Assembly (NCBI GenBank): GCA_014529385.2
Contig: CM043966.1
Span: 85,344,087 to 85,408,086, forward strand
Origin: Adiantum capillus-veneris
Lineage: Eukaryota; Streptophyta; Polypodiopsida; Polypodiales; Pteridaceae
Length of the DNA stretch: 64,000 bases
Direction: 5' to 3'
Below the pieces are notes generated by a model. That model had not been told where the DNA came from, made no database searches, and saw only the letters and a list, made by a program, of their open reading frames with translations. The translations under genes and the position numbers were made by a program. Shown piece after piece: positions 13,421-24,502 of the stretch (its first letter is position 1; every line of letters begins with the position of its first letter).

Positions 13421-13665
13421 CTAGTAATCAACTTTTTTGGCATTAATGGTGTGCAATGTGTGGTGATATTTCAAACTACATCTTTAATCATATTTTCAGT
13501 TACGTCTTTAAAGTTCTTCAAGTTATGGTTTTAAAGTATTTCAAGTTGAATCACTGAATTCTCTAAACCATGTCTCCTTTCCAAGTGCTAAGGCCTATCT
13601 CATTAAAGTTTATTATTTTGCATTTCAGTTATGGAGAAGATATTACTCCCGACCAGAATGCACAA

Positions 13666-15001
13666 CAGCATAATGATCCTTTGCTTTTATGTCCTTAGAC
13701 ATTTTTGTGTCCTGTTAAGTGACCATTTTGCTTGAATTATTTGAAGAGTATGAAAATGAATTTCTAGGTTCTATATATCCACAAAGTTGCCTTATGAGCT
13801 GAAAAAAACTTAGCATTTTTTTTTTAGTATCGATCTCACCATTAACCTTACTCTTGCACAACATTTTTGAACCTAAACTGTGCAAAAAAACGGGTCCTGT
13901 TTTTGGCCTTTTTTCAATTTTTGGCAACTATACCACTCTAAACTTCATATTTGTGAGGTTTAGATGGTTAGAGGTTAGGCCTTCATAGTATTCAACATGT
14001 TTTGATGCTTGTAGGGAGAGCTAAGTGTTAAAATTGAAAGTTATGACCAATTTATAAGAATTGCATAATCCTGTTTTATGGCCAAAATTAGCACTTTTAT
14101 GATTTTTTTGGTGGCTTTCTTGATATCCAGATTCAATTTTGATTGTGTAAGTGTAATGTAGAACATAAAGCTAATCTTCCTTGAGTTTTGGGGAACCTAA
14201 TATGCTATATAGCATAGTATATGATGATGGTTGATTTTTTTGATTGCTGGAGAATACGATACATTTTAGAGTAGCAAGTATAACTTCCTCAATATTGCTA
14301 GTTTCTTAGGCCAATTATGTGTATTTTGTAGGTAGTAACCATATCTAATCATAGATTACAAACTTGGCTAGGTATTGAGTAGTTTTTATGGGTTTCTAGA
14401 GGTCATAATACTGAACCCAATTTTTTCATGTTTGCTGTATTTAACACTTTATCATTGCCCCCAAGGTCCAATTGTAAGAGATCCATTATCCTTTTGACAT
14501 GCTCCATGGCTCCTTTTGAATCCAAAGGCCCAAAGGAAACTAAGAAAACATGTATATAGTATCTGTATTGAGCGTGACTATAGAAACTTTGATGATAGGT
14601 CCGCAGAATGGCAAAAATGCAAATTTTTTGTACCTTTTTTGTTTTACAAAAAAAAAAATTAGTGAGGTAAAAGCAACCATATGTTTTGGTCACCAACCCA
14701 TTGAAGTTAACGGGGCATTTTATCTGATGTCCTACAAAAATCCCCAGTCTTATTTATATGCAATCAACCATAAGAAATTGTTGTTTTGGGCAAAATGCAT
14801 TGGTCCATCAACTTTGGAGGCTTGTAGTGACCAAGGGATGATAAAAATTACAAGTTTCTAATTTTTCCCATATGTAGTAGTTATTGAACTATAAGCTCAT
14901 GAAAGGATTTTTCAAAATGAGTGGATCTACTATGGTTTTGGAATTTTTTCCCAAAACCCTAAAAGGACACTTTTATGTCTTGTTAGGTTACCATTCTAGT
15001 G
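13666..15001. mobile_element. TTAA-flanked TIR element, copy A (1336 bp)
   Basis: The right end GGTTACCATTCTAGTG is followed by TTAA (15002-15005). The left end is decayed (about 8 of 12 bases match the family end; flank ACAA instead of TTAA), but the length is exactly that of copy C. Subterminal sequences (TGTCCTGTTAAGTGACC near the left, AAAAGGACACTTTTATGTC near the right) match copies B and C in inverse orientation. It lies within an exon-like part of the kinase-like gene. A 160-residue frame in copy C corresponds here to frames that are not maintained, so the element is probably non-coding. Confidence 0.82.
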
Positions 15002-15005
15002 TTAA

Positions 15006-15723
15006 TCATGCATTGGCTCAACAAATTTACAAAGAGGAAGAGATTCGGTTGGCTCAAGGAGATCTCAGCGCTTTGGATGCATCCCAACAAGACAAATCAG
15101 AACTTGAAGGGGAGCCACTGAATTATAGGCAATGCAGAAAGATATGCCCAAATCACTTTGTATATAACACATTATTTCGAGTCAGTGGAAATGCTAAGGC
15201 TTTTGCTCCCTTGAAGGTTTCATATTTGCAACACTGTTTCACAAGAAACATCCTTGCAAGATTTATCCAAGTGTACAAATCGCCAAGAAATAATAATCAA
15301 GTGGAAATTTACTTTGTGCAAAAATTTTGCTATTGTTACTATGTATTACAGCTCAAAGTTGATTGGAATGATCATCCCACTACAGGAGACGTTGGCAAAG
15401 GACGCCCGTCCAAGAAGATTCATGCACGGAAAGCCAATCAAGAAGACCCTCCTTGTAAGAGAGGTTACACATACTTGCCCGAAGAAATTGTAGTCATTGA
15501 GCAGCTTGGAACCCAAGGTGTGGATTTGGCAAGTCAAGGAGAGACCCCAGCCATGCTGCGTGCTCATATAGCAATGCTAAAAATAAAGTTGGCATGGTAC
15601 AAGGCAAAGTATGGGCCTGTTATAGAAGAAGAGATAGGTAATGTGGTTGCAAGTGATTCATTTGGCCAATCAAAATTTTGTGTATTTGATCTTTTAGAAG
15701 ATGCAGCCCACAATTTAAATTAA
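15006..15723 (+). pseudogene. C-terminal segment of the kinase-like gene, interrupted by copy A
   Basis: Open from the element boundary to a stop at 15721-15723. It reads HALAQQIYKEEEIRLAQGDL, then a basic GRPSKKIHARK patch, and ends LLEDAAHNLN. Bases 15219-15351 may be an intron (GAAG|GTTTCATATT to TATGTATTACAG|CTC), because that part is low in sense-like composition. An open frame that begins at 14884 inside copy A runs into this segment without a stop, but its first 39 codons are transposon sequence. No domain is recognised. Position and strand suggest it is the tail of the same gene as the kinase segment. Confidence 0.45.
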
Positions 15724-15925
15724 ATCTTCCTAACAATACTAAGCTCTTTTTGTATTTTAAATCTCAAGATTTGTAACTAAAACCTCTCTTTGGTATGCAA
15801 ATCTCTATTTATTGCAACAAATAAACATGTCAATGTTGTTGCAATTGTGTAAGTTATATTCTCTCCCTCCCTCTTTTTGACAATGAGATAAAGAGCAGAT
15901 GGAGAAAAAGGGAGACAATGAAAGA

Positions 15926-15928
<3 letters not shown>

Positions 15929-15965
<37 letters not shown>
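15929..15965. repeat. (AG)n microsatellite, about 37 bp
   Basis: Pure AG run between the kinase-like remnant and the 3' end of the hAT pseudogene. Confidence 0.95.
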
Positions 15966-15969
<4 letters not shown>

Positions 15970-16028
15970 GAAGCTTAACTCTATATAACTTTCATATTGC
16001 AAAATTAATAGAGAATATAGTACAAAAT

Positions 16029-18190
16029 TTATAGCTCATCCGTCCCCTCAATCACAAGCATTATGTCATCAATTTCTTCAACATCTAAACATTCTGGAGC
16101 AATATCTTCCGGTTTCCATTCCATTTCATCATCGGAGTTGAGCTCATTTGTAATTTCTTCGTGTGTTTGAAGGTGCCCAAAGATTTCTTCTATGGCACGT
16201 GTGGCTAACTTTGCTGGCTAATGCATAAGTCACATGTTACAAAATACATACACCAAGTCCACAGCTCGTTTAGGTCTTAATCAATTTTGTCTTTTAGTAT
16301 GCACGAAAGCAAACGAAGATCAATTTCTTTCATAGCTACCACTTGAGGTGGCAATATAATAGACAATACTCTCAGAGCCACATGTTCAAGTTTCCCTTTT
16401 TCTCCACCGTACTCTTTTCACCAAACTGGTGTGCTCATCGTCTTGATAGCATCTATATGCCAAGGATCCCCAAACATTCCTTCTCTGCTAGTATATGTCG
16501 TCTTTCGTGTGTATGATACCTGTCCATCCACATTGCCTAATAGTTGAGCACACACTTTCTTGAAATCACTGATCACTTCATTGTTTGAAGATTGCTCGTG
16601 CATCTGGAACTTAGGATCTAAGAAAAAACATGCTCCATGTAGAGGAGTATGCAGCTACTCCCATCATTTTTTGACAAACGACATCATCATGGCTTTCTCT
16701 TTTCCTACATAAGATGTACAGTCTTTTAACTTGCGAGTGGCTTCATGCATGTACGAGTAAACCCATCCAAAGATAGAGGCTTCTTTGTCCACCAATCGCA
16801 TCAGATGAGTGAAGGGGTCTGTGACAGAAACAATTTTGTCTACATTTCTCCAAAAGACAGGAGATTTTAAAAGCTAATAGCATTTGGAAGCAGCAGGTTC
16901 ATACTTGGGATATTTATCAAGACAAATCTCCTGTCTTCTATCTGCCACTATTTCAACAAAAGGCTGCTTTAACCTGCTGCAGCATAGAGAGAATGTAATA
17001 TGCTGTGGCAAAATGGGTCACACAAAAATTCTGTAAATTTTTTGTTGGATACTTTGTTCTAAACAAAGCATAAGAAAATGATTGCTCTCTTATAAACTTC
17101 ACCAAGTGGTTTGCATCTAGAAGAGTTTTCTTAATAGAATGAACTTTCCGAAAGTCCTTTAAGAGCGGATTCAAAGTGTGAGCATCACATGGAACATATG
17201 TTATCTCTGGATCTTTGCTTCAATTGCTTTTCTAGCTGCTTTGTAGTTAGATGCATTATTTGTCACAATGGCTGTCACATTTTTAGGTCCTTCTGCTCTT
17301 CTAATGGAATGGTCATATACACCAGCAAGATATCCACTAGTTTTCTCTTTCAGAGATGTGTCAATCGCCTAAAGAAAGATGGAACCTCTTGGACAAATCA
17401 ATGTCACATTAATCAATGGTTTCTTCTGACAATTTTTCCAACCATCTAGAGCAATTGTGCATCCATATTGTGGCACATGATCAAGAGTTGTGCGCTTTAA
17501 AATATTTTCTATGTAGCTTTCACTTTATCTAAGTATTCTATATGCATCTTATTATAATCAGGTACCACAAAATACTTCGTTACCGTGCTCATTAAAGCAT
17601 CTTTGAAGATAGGATTTCAAATGACATTAAAAGGAATTCCATATGCAACAAATGCTTGCGTCCACTTAAAATGGAGTTGAAGCAGCCATTGTTTATCAAA
17701 TGCCTGATGCAAAGTAGAACCACTTGGTGCAGGTTCTTCTCTAGTCCATGCTTCACTTTGGCTTAGGTTAGTAGAGCTTCCGGTAGGATTAGAGCTACAA
17801 TCCCTGGCAAAGGATGAATGACACCCCCCTTGACCTGAAGCAAGAGTCGAGGGAGGGTTTTGATCATTCTCAAGTGTCATCTCAATGTTCCTAGCCATAG
17901 ATGGAGCCATCATTTTGGAACCTCCCTTTTTTCGTCCTCAAGATGTGATTTCTTTGCCCTGAGCGCCCACTCAGGAAAAAGTTTTCTTCAATACCTCTTG
18001 GGGGTATTTGCAAGCTAAAACATTTCCAGGAATTTTGAACACATGTTCTTTTATCCTGTGAGCATTTCCACTAAAATTATGGCCGCAGTTCTTATACCTT
18101 AACTTTGATGTAGTCTTTCCATCGACCAATTCATCTACGTAGTTTCACTCATATCCTTTCACCATCTTCTTAAGATCTGCAAACTCAAAC
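16029..18190 (-). pseudogene. hAT-superfamily transposase (BED finger, DUF659, dimerisation region), broken
   Basis: Read on the minus strand from about 18190: a BED-type zinc finger (KLRYKNCGHNFSGNAHRIKEH), then a helical linker to WTQAFVAYGIPFNVI, then the DUF659 core with IALDGWKNC, PLINVTLICPRGS and IVTNNASNY. The last shows Asn where many relatives have Asp. The C-terminal region has HVALRVLSIVLPPQVVAM, like the hAT dimerisation helix, and an acidic tail ending EIDDIMLVIEGTDEL before TAA at 16029-16031. Several stops and frameshifts break it, including S*VGAQ near 17970 and others around 16870-17190. Transposases of this superfamily cut and paste DNA with 8-bp target duplications. I could not identify its terminal inverted repeats. 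Confidence 0.85.
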
Positions 18191-18299
18191 AGAACTAATT
18201 ACTAAATACACATCTAAAATCAAACTCTAATACCATTTACATTACTTTATTCGTCAACGTTTTCAACCTCTATAATTAATAAATACCAAAAATAAATTT

Positions 18300-18838
18300 T
18301 TTCCAAGTGTGAGATCTCACTTTACACCTGAATCATGATAAATAAATTGCTTAATTTATCTCAATAACTTCCAAGTGTGAGTAAACTCTACACATGGAAA
18401 GATATTTTAAAAAACCTATCTAAAGTACCTCCAAGTGTTAGTGTAACTCTACACATGGCAAGCAATCAATTATTTCTCTAAATGTGTTCTAGATGTGAGA
18501 ATACCTCTACACAAAGAGAGAGATTATTATTTAATCTACCTATATTGTTTGTAGTGTGAGTACTACTCTACACATGACAGACAATCATTAGACAAAGCTA
18601 ACTTAAGTAACTTCCAGGTGTGAACATAGTTCAACACACAACAAGTAACTCTTAACTTTAACTATCTAACTTAAGTTACTTCTAAGTGTGAACATAGTTC
18701 AACACAAAGCAAATAACTGCTAGATTTCACTTTATTAAATCACTTCCAAGTGTGAGTTTCCTCTACACAATGCAAGTAATCATTACTACCATACTTAATT
18801 TACCTCCCAATGTAAGATATACTTCACACAAAGCAGAT
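18300..18838. repeat. Array of about nine small hairpins, period about 60-70 bp
   Basis: Each unit holds a small inverted repeat near CCAAGTGTGAG...CTCTACACA. The stem sequence varies between units while pairing is kept: GTGTGAG/CTCTACAC at 18377, 18493, 18558 and 18753; GTGTGAAC/GTTCAACAC at 18620 and 18688; TGTAAG/CTTCACA at 18811. It sits just upstream of the hAT transposase start, where subterminal transposase-binding repeats are found in this superfamily. That role is inferred. Confidence 0.75.
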
Positions 18839-19385
18839 AAAGACTAAACTCAAAACTCAAAACTCAAAACTGCAAACCCTATAAAACACATTTGTCAAAA
18901 GCTCTAAATTTTTATTAAATTTTATATAACAATTTTAAAGTGATTTTTTTAAATATTTTTCTTGATGATGAAACTCACTTATATATGAGAAAAGGGGAAG
19001 AGAGATAATGGGAATGAGGAAAACAGTCCGTCTTCACGGTATATAAAGAGCTATATTTTGATCAAAATAATATTTCAATCAAAATATTATTTTGATCAAA
19101 ATGTTATTCAATCAAAATTCCAAGAAATTATAAGATACGGTGGTTTTGCTGATGTGGCACCGTATAATACGGTCAAATAAAAATAGATATCATATAATAC
19201 ATCCGTTTAAATGATTTATATGTACGCCATATAATGTACAATGCAACTTAGTTCACTGCACATTTTGAGAACTACATCAGCTGTTTTTGAGCAAATGAAG
19301 TTTGTGGCCCATAAATGTTAAATTTATAGCATCTCTAGTGAATATCCCAATATTTATTTTGGATTAGTTATTTATTTTACTTATT
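18839..19385. other. AT-rich DNA with a long perfect palindrome
   Basis: No gene is seen. It holds the palindrome at 19056-19101, a TATA-like GTATATAAAGAG at 19039-19050, and repeats of ACGGT/ACCGT around 19137-19175. It is probably the 5' end of the hAT element or its flank. Confidence 0.45.
19056..19101. repeat. Perfect inverted repeat, 20-bp arms, 6-base loop
   Basis: Arms 19056-19075 and 19082-19101 are exact reverse complements built on TTTTGATCAAAATAATATTT, with loop CAATCA. The loop and inner arms resemble the smaller inverted repeat at 1993-2012. Confidence 0.93.
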
Positions 19386-19507
19386 TGTCAAAGTCTTGGG
19401 GTGGGAAATTTGCTTAGGGGGGTGCTTAAGGCCCCCAAGGCTAGTATATAAGCACACCCTAGGACCCCATTGTAATTCACTAATTCATTGCCCAGGTGGG
19501 TTGATTC

Positions 19508-19603
<96 letters not shown>

Positions 19604-19647
19604 CATTCTCTACTTGGTTCATCACTTTCGCATCCTCAACTTTGACA
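19386..19647 (+). repeat. 5' LTR of a short-LTR Ty1/copia relic (262 bp)
   Basis: Starts TGTCAAAG and ends CTTTGACA, followed at once by the primer-binding sequence TGGTATCAACACC. A TATA box (AGTATATAAGC) at 19443-19453 lies 60 bases upstream of an 89-bp (TC)n. The layout matches the minus-strand LTR at 26736-27010. No 3' LTR was found. Confidence 0.75.
19513..19601. repeat. (TC)n microsatellite inside a copia LTR
   Basis: Pure TC run downstream of the LTR TATA box, on the element's sense strand. Confidence 0.97.
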
Positions 19648-19660
19648 TGGTATCAACACC
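19648..19660 (+). promoter_or_regulatory. Primer binding site of the copia relic
   Basis: TGGTATCAACACC directly follows the LTR. It resembles the initiator-Met site TGGTATCAGAGC with changes in the last bases. Confidence 0.7.
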
Positions 19661-21040
19661 TTGGGCAAGGACAAGCACATGGTGAAGAAGATTGTCTCGC
19701 CCATGGAGGATTGGATCAACGGTGTTTGCTTCTCTAAACGCAACATTTTCGGTGCCTTGACAAAGGCAATATTTTGACACTCAAGCAATGGCGACTTCCC
19801 CTTTGTAGTTGTGTTTTGAGTTGCTGACACATAAGCCAACACCACTGCATTTTTGTTAGCGTTTTGATAAGCTCTGCATTGTGTCCCTTGGTGATGACTA
19901 CGGCCCTCCCCCATCTTGTTGGATGTGTTTTGAGACACACTTCATTGGTGAACCAGCGTTCCAAGATGCCCGAGAAGGCACCACCCTTGCTTGCACTTCC
20001 CTTAGCATTGTGAAACATGAACTCTGGTGGGCCTATCTAGGTGCACTCCAACGATAAAAGTGACATCATGAATAATGGATTAGTTCCTACCTAGGGAAAT
20101 TTAGATCTCTTTTATGGGGTGTTTTTATTCAAATTTGCGTCGGAGAACCCTTTTTTGTGGAGCATCTTGGGAGATTCTTTGAAGCCTTTTGGAGTGCGAG
20201 AAGCAAGATAGCCTTTTTCAGATCTTGTACTGGGAACATGGCCTCCTTTTTTCCCAACTTGTACCTGCAACATGGCCATCCTTGCTCAAGCACTAGCAAC
20301 AAGCTAAATGATGATAATTATGCTCATTGTGACTCTGGTTTACATGAAAAATCTTATAGGATATTTTTTATGGCTCAAAGATGCAACCTTTAAGAGATAG
20401 CAACAACAAATACACTCGCCTTTACGATGAGGTCCACCTAGAGTCATATATTGATTAGGATACTATGTGTTCCAAGCTTGTCGTTGGAATGTTTGATCAA
20501 CATTCTATGATGCAAGCGGTCACCCTTCTTAGATAATTATTTACCTTCAAGTTTCCTACCAAGATTCCATGCAATCTTTTCTTATGAAGGCAAAATTTGT
20601 TCATGATCAATTATCATCTATGAAAAGTGCATTGTCTAGTACTCAGCTAGTTGCTTTGGTACTAACAAAATTGCTTAGGGAGTACAAAACGGTGTCTAGG
20701 ATGCTACGCTTACAAATCATGAAGGAAAAGATGAAATTTGATGATCTTAGCTCTATTTTCATTGAGGGGGAAGCCGTGTTAATCACTCAAGACAAAATTC
20801 AAGTTTTTGACAAAGGTGGTGAAGCACTTGCTGCTTTATATTCCAAAAACAAGTCCACTAGCCATTGTTACAATTGTGGAAAGCATGGTCATTTTTCTAG
20901 AGATTGCAAATCCAAAGGCAAATAAAAAATCTTGACAAAGGAGAAAGAAAAATGGAAGCATGATGAGGAAAGCAGTGACAATGACTTAGGGAAGGACATG
21001 AGGGGGTCTACCGGTGTGGTAGAGACTACACTAGCATGGG
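19661..21040 (+). pseudogene. Ty1/copia gag remnant with zinc knuckle
   Basis: The clearest part is 20569-20925: KFVHDQLSSMKSALSSTQLV, then EALAALYSKNKS and the CCHC knuckle CYNCGKHGHFSRDC, which binds nucleic acid in retrotransposon gag. Upstream sequence from 20400 aligns in broken frames. After the knuckle a charged tail (EKEKWKHDEESSDND) fades out near 21040, and no protease or pol follows. The element is therefore a 5' LTR plus gag relic, the rest lost or replaced. Its gag is related to the minus-strand gag relic at 24503-24776. Confidence 0.8.
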
Positions 21041-21154
21041 CTCTAGCCTTCTAGTCAAGCAGCCATTGACACGACTAGCATCAACCACGAAGTTTGAGGT
21101 ATGCGGCTTCTTTGAAGCCTCCAACGACATGTGGAAAAAGACAATGTGGAGTTG

Positions 21155-21706
21155 TCATTTTTTGGGAGTAGTCACTCTCTTGCTCCATATAACTTCTATG
21201 AACGGATAGTAGCTGAAGGCAGCACTGACATTAAAGACTCTTGATTTGTCTCGCTCTTTGGAGTTCACGAGCATCATTGTCGTAGACTTCTTGAGGAATA
21301 TTTCATCCTCAATTTGTGGCCGCTTCAAAATTTGTAGTGTGCTGCAAATATTTTTGATGAGCATGTCTGAACATGGCGCTAGTGCCTTGTGGGTTTGAAA
21401 ATCCTTTAATAATGGATGTTGAATTAGATTATTGAAGATGTATTTCTTACTATCCATGTCCATTCCATTTGTTTGTTGAAGAATATATTACACACTCACT
21501 TTGGTTACCTTTTCTCTTGTGACATCATCAACGATATCTACATAGCCCCATGCTATGGCTTCCTCTGTTTTTTTTTTGGCTTTGGCTCTTTGCCCTCTCT
21601 TGCATTGAGCTTCATATTCCCTAATGAGTTTTGTGCTTCCGGGATGAGATTCCTTTAACCTGTCACATACAAGTGTGATCAACCTATTTAGACCAACAAC
21701 ATACAA
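21155..21706 (-). pseudogene. Unidentified 184-codon frame with one stop
   Basis: On the minus strand one frame is open from 21706 to 21155 except for a stop near 21488. It begins MYVVGLNRLITLVCDRLKES, has a basic stretch CKRGQRAKAKKKTEEA, and continues HPLLKDFQTHKALAPCSDML. Sequence at 21510-21520 (EK|GTAACC) could be a splice donor, so the stop may lie in an intron. Composition looks protein-like, but I recognise no family. It lies between the gag relic and a GA/CG microsatellite. Confidence 0.4.
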
Positions 21707-22255
21707 CTAAAGACCTAATCTTCAATACCTAAAAGTAGAGGGAGAGAGACCAGGACCTGCACATTATCTCCCTCTTTGAAACATGCAATTTCTACCCTTT
21801 CTTCTTTTCAGTTGGAAAGAGGAAGATGAAAAATGATTTAGATAAACATACAAACCATGATGAATAGTCTATCATCTCAATACATATGTCCTCAAGAGAA
21901 CGCTTAGGATAATCAAAGAGCCATTTAAAAAGTATTTATCATACTACTTTGCTGTAGAATTCATATTTGTGTAATGAAGCTTACCAAGAAGATAGGCAAA
22001 CTCTATGAGTGTGAGAGGAGAGCCACCTTTAGGCCCTTGTGTTGTGCCATGCTCTCTATGTTGAAGTCAATGTGGAAAATTGGGGAGTTGGAAAAGAAGG
22101 CACATATATATACACATGAGTGAGTGAGAGTCAAAGCATTGTGTCCCAAGACACTTCTTTGTGTTCCAAGCCTCAAGGAACAAGGCTCAAGGCACTTCAT
22201 TTGCTGCAGCACACGAGATAGATGGAGAAGGAGAAGAACAAAGCTCTCAATTCTT

Positions 22256-22264
22256 GCACGCGTG

Positions 22265-22354
<90 letters not shown>
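22256..22354. repeat. Compound microsatellite: alternating CG tract then (GA)n
   Basis: 22256-22280 is a perfect 25-base alternation of purine and pyrimidine (mainly CG). It runs directly into about 74 bases of GA. Confidence 0.97.
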
Positions 22355-22357
<3 letters not shown>

Positions 22358-23120
22358 AATTGGGGTTGTTACCATTCAAAAAGAATGTTTTTTAAAAATA
22401 ATTGACTTCTCAAGTGTTTGTTTTTTATATTTGACTTCTCAAGTGTTTACATAGCTTCTTCACTCTCCAAATAGCTATGGCTCGGACACAACCTTTCTGT
22501 CCACCCACTCATGCTTCCACCCAAGCAGAAAACTAGCAAGTGAATCTCCAAATAGAGGATGAATCTTTGAGTAGATAATCAATTAGAGATAGTTTGTGTG
22601 CACTTTGATGCATATGTTCATGTATTTGTGCAAGTTTAGCTTCATGAGTTCTTCCAAGTAAGTAGCATGTGAAAGGCCTCTTCTCAGATAGCCATGTGTG
22701 CATGTGCATATGGAGAGAGCATGATATTGGTATAGTTGATTTTAGATTGATAAAGTCTAATACATTGTTTCAAGCAAAAGAACTTGTGTAGGGTGTATGG
22801 GCGTGTATGAATGGCTATGGGCAACTATGGGCTCAAGGTCCATACTTTTCAAGGTATAAGCCACTCAAACTCGTTTCTACCTTTCCTAACCACTATTCAC
22901 GACCTCAAATCATGCATGAGTGTGTGAGAGTGAAGGGAAAGTAATCTTGGATATAAAAAGTTCAAGGTATGCATGTGTGTGTGGGACAATAGGAGATTTC
23001 GGAGGTCATTTGGAGAGCCTTGGGAGAAATTCTATTCTCTCTCTGGAAAAAATTCTTAAATGCACTAACACCTATTGAGTGCATCCAAAACGACAACTAA
23101 ACACTTTGAAAAGTGAACCT
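22355..23120. other. Anonymous DNA, no gene recognised
   Basis: A short direct duplication, TTGACTTCTCAAGTGTTT, occurs at about 22403 and 22431. Otherwise I see no coding frame, LTR or terminal repeat before the foldback element. Confidence 0.5.
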
Positions 23121-23678
23121 AACTTTCTAGAGATCCTTGAAAATGATCACCTTTTCATTCAATGCAACCGTCTTTTTCATGAGGTAGGTGTCGCTCATTC
23201 AATGTGGCTTTCGTCATCACTTAAATGAAAAAATTCACAAAAATGTCAACTAGTGGTATAATTTGAAGCTTTTGACACCAACAATGCGTTTGGAACGCCC
23301 AAAAATCTAAAAATTGGACATCTTTTTTCCTTGGCCTGACACTCAAAAAAGGAGAAAATGCCCAAAAACCCTAAAAATGGGCTTTTGTCAAATAGTGTGT
23401 GAGGGACATTCAAAAGCCCCTTTTAGGGTTTTTTTGGTATTTTCTCCCTCTTCGGGTGTGAGAACAAGGCAAGTAGACATATGTTCTTTAGGTTTTTGGG
23501 TGTTCCAAACACATTGGTAGTGTCAAAAGCTTCAAATTCTATCATTAATTGATAGTTTTATGATTTCTTTTCATTTAAGTGATGACAAAAGCTACATTGA
23601 GAGAATGGTGCCTACCTCATGAAAAAGATGTTTGCATTAAATGAAAAGGTGACCAATTTCAAAGATCACTAGATAGTT
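23121..23678. mobile_element. Foldback/MITE-like element: two ~267-bp inverted arms, 23-base loop
   Basis: The left arm (23121-23387) and right arm (23411-23678) are inverted copies over almost their whole length, for example AGCTTTTGACACCAACAATG against the complement of CATTGGTAGTGTCAAAAGCT. Innermost bases GGGCTTTTG/CAAAAGCCC face each other across loop 23388-23410. Ends are AACTTTCTAG and CTAGATAGTT. If the element is taken as ACT...AGT, TA flanks both sides, compatible with a Tc1/mariner-type target. It has no coding capacity. Its transcript would fold into a long hairpin. Confidence 0.88.
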
Positions 23679-23731
23679 AAATGAGTGGGTGGTACCTTTT
23701 TCATATTTTTGTTAATATCAACCTTTTTTTA

Positions 23732-23882
23732 ATGTAACATTGGCTCTTCTCTCATTGGAGGAGCTCTTTTCCCTCTCTTTTTTATGTAACATTTCCTCCT
23801 CTCATTGGAGGAGCTCTTTTCCCTCTCTTTTTTACGTAACATTTCCTCCTCTCATTGGAGGATCTCTTTCCCTCTCTTTTCT
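23732..23882. repeat. Three tandem ~50-bp units
   Basis: Units start at 23732, 23784 and 23834, each containing GTAACAT, CTCATTGGAGGA and CTCTTTTCCCTCTC. The second and third are nearly identical and the first differs in its early part. Confidence 0.92.
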
Positions 23883-23890
23883 AAAAGGCC

Positions 23891-24090
23891 CTCTCTGCAA
23901 CTTATAGTAGAGATATGTAGGAAGTTCAAGTCGATGAAGAAGCTACCATGGACACCTCACTAGAGGTACGTTCCATAGGAAGATTTGCAACCACTAACTA
24001 GTCCTTGAATACAATTCCACCTTGAGCATTAGTTTCCTCATAGAAAGTTGAGTTGTAGACCACACTACTTTCAAGAATCAACATTCATGA
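23891..24090. repeat. Dispersed repeat, partner at 63724-63923
   Basis: Similar over about 200 bases to the right end of the window, in the same orientation, including TAGAGATATGTAGGAAG, TGGACACCTCACTAGAGGTA and AAAGTTGAGTTGTAGACCAC. It is probably part of an unrecognised transposon family. Confidence 0.85.
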
Positions 24091-24502
24091 TTCAACCAAC
24101 ACCAATGGATTGTCTATACCCTGTCTATAGCACATCCATAATGTTTATATATGTCACATTGGTTCCTTGCTAGACGTAATGTGCCTTGAACTTTGACTCA
24201 GGGCTCAAACATCGATGAAGTGAAATTCAATGCACAAGTAAAAACAAGTATAGGGAGCTTCAATTGCCCCTCTATGCCACTCGCACTCAAGCACTCACGT
24301 ATCTCTCTAGTTGAAGCATGTTTCAACAACCTCCACCAAGCTATGAGTTTGGAATTGAAGTCACTATGGTAGTTTCCATGTGTTTCATGCCAATTTGTTG
24401 GGTGGAATCGTTGTCACTATTTTCCTCATACCTTTGCCTTTATTCCTTCTCAAAACTCAAACCTTTCCCTTGGAGACAAGACGGGTTCCTCCTCATAAGA
24501 AA
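24091..24502. other. Anonymous DNA between a dispersed repeat and a gag relic
   Basis: No frame or structural repeat is convincing. It may be interior of the minus-strand copia relic, but no motif shows this. Confidence 0.4.

Noticed and set aside
14884-15723. A single 279-codon gene
   Set aside because: The first 39 codons lie in transposon copy A and only the part after 15005 belongs to the neighbouring gene; the fused frame is chance.
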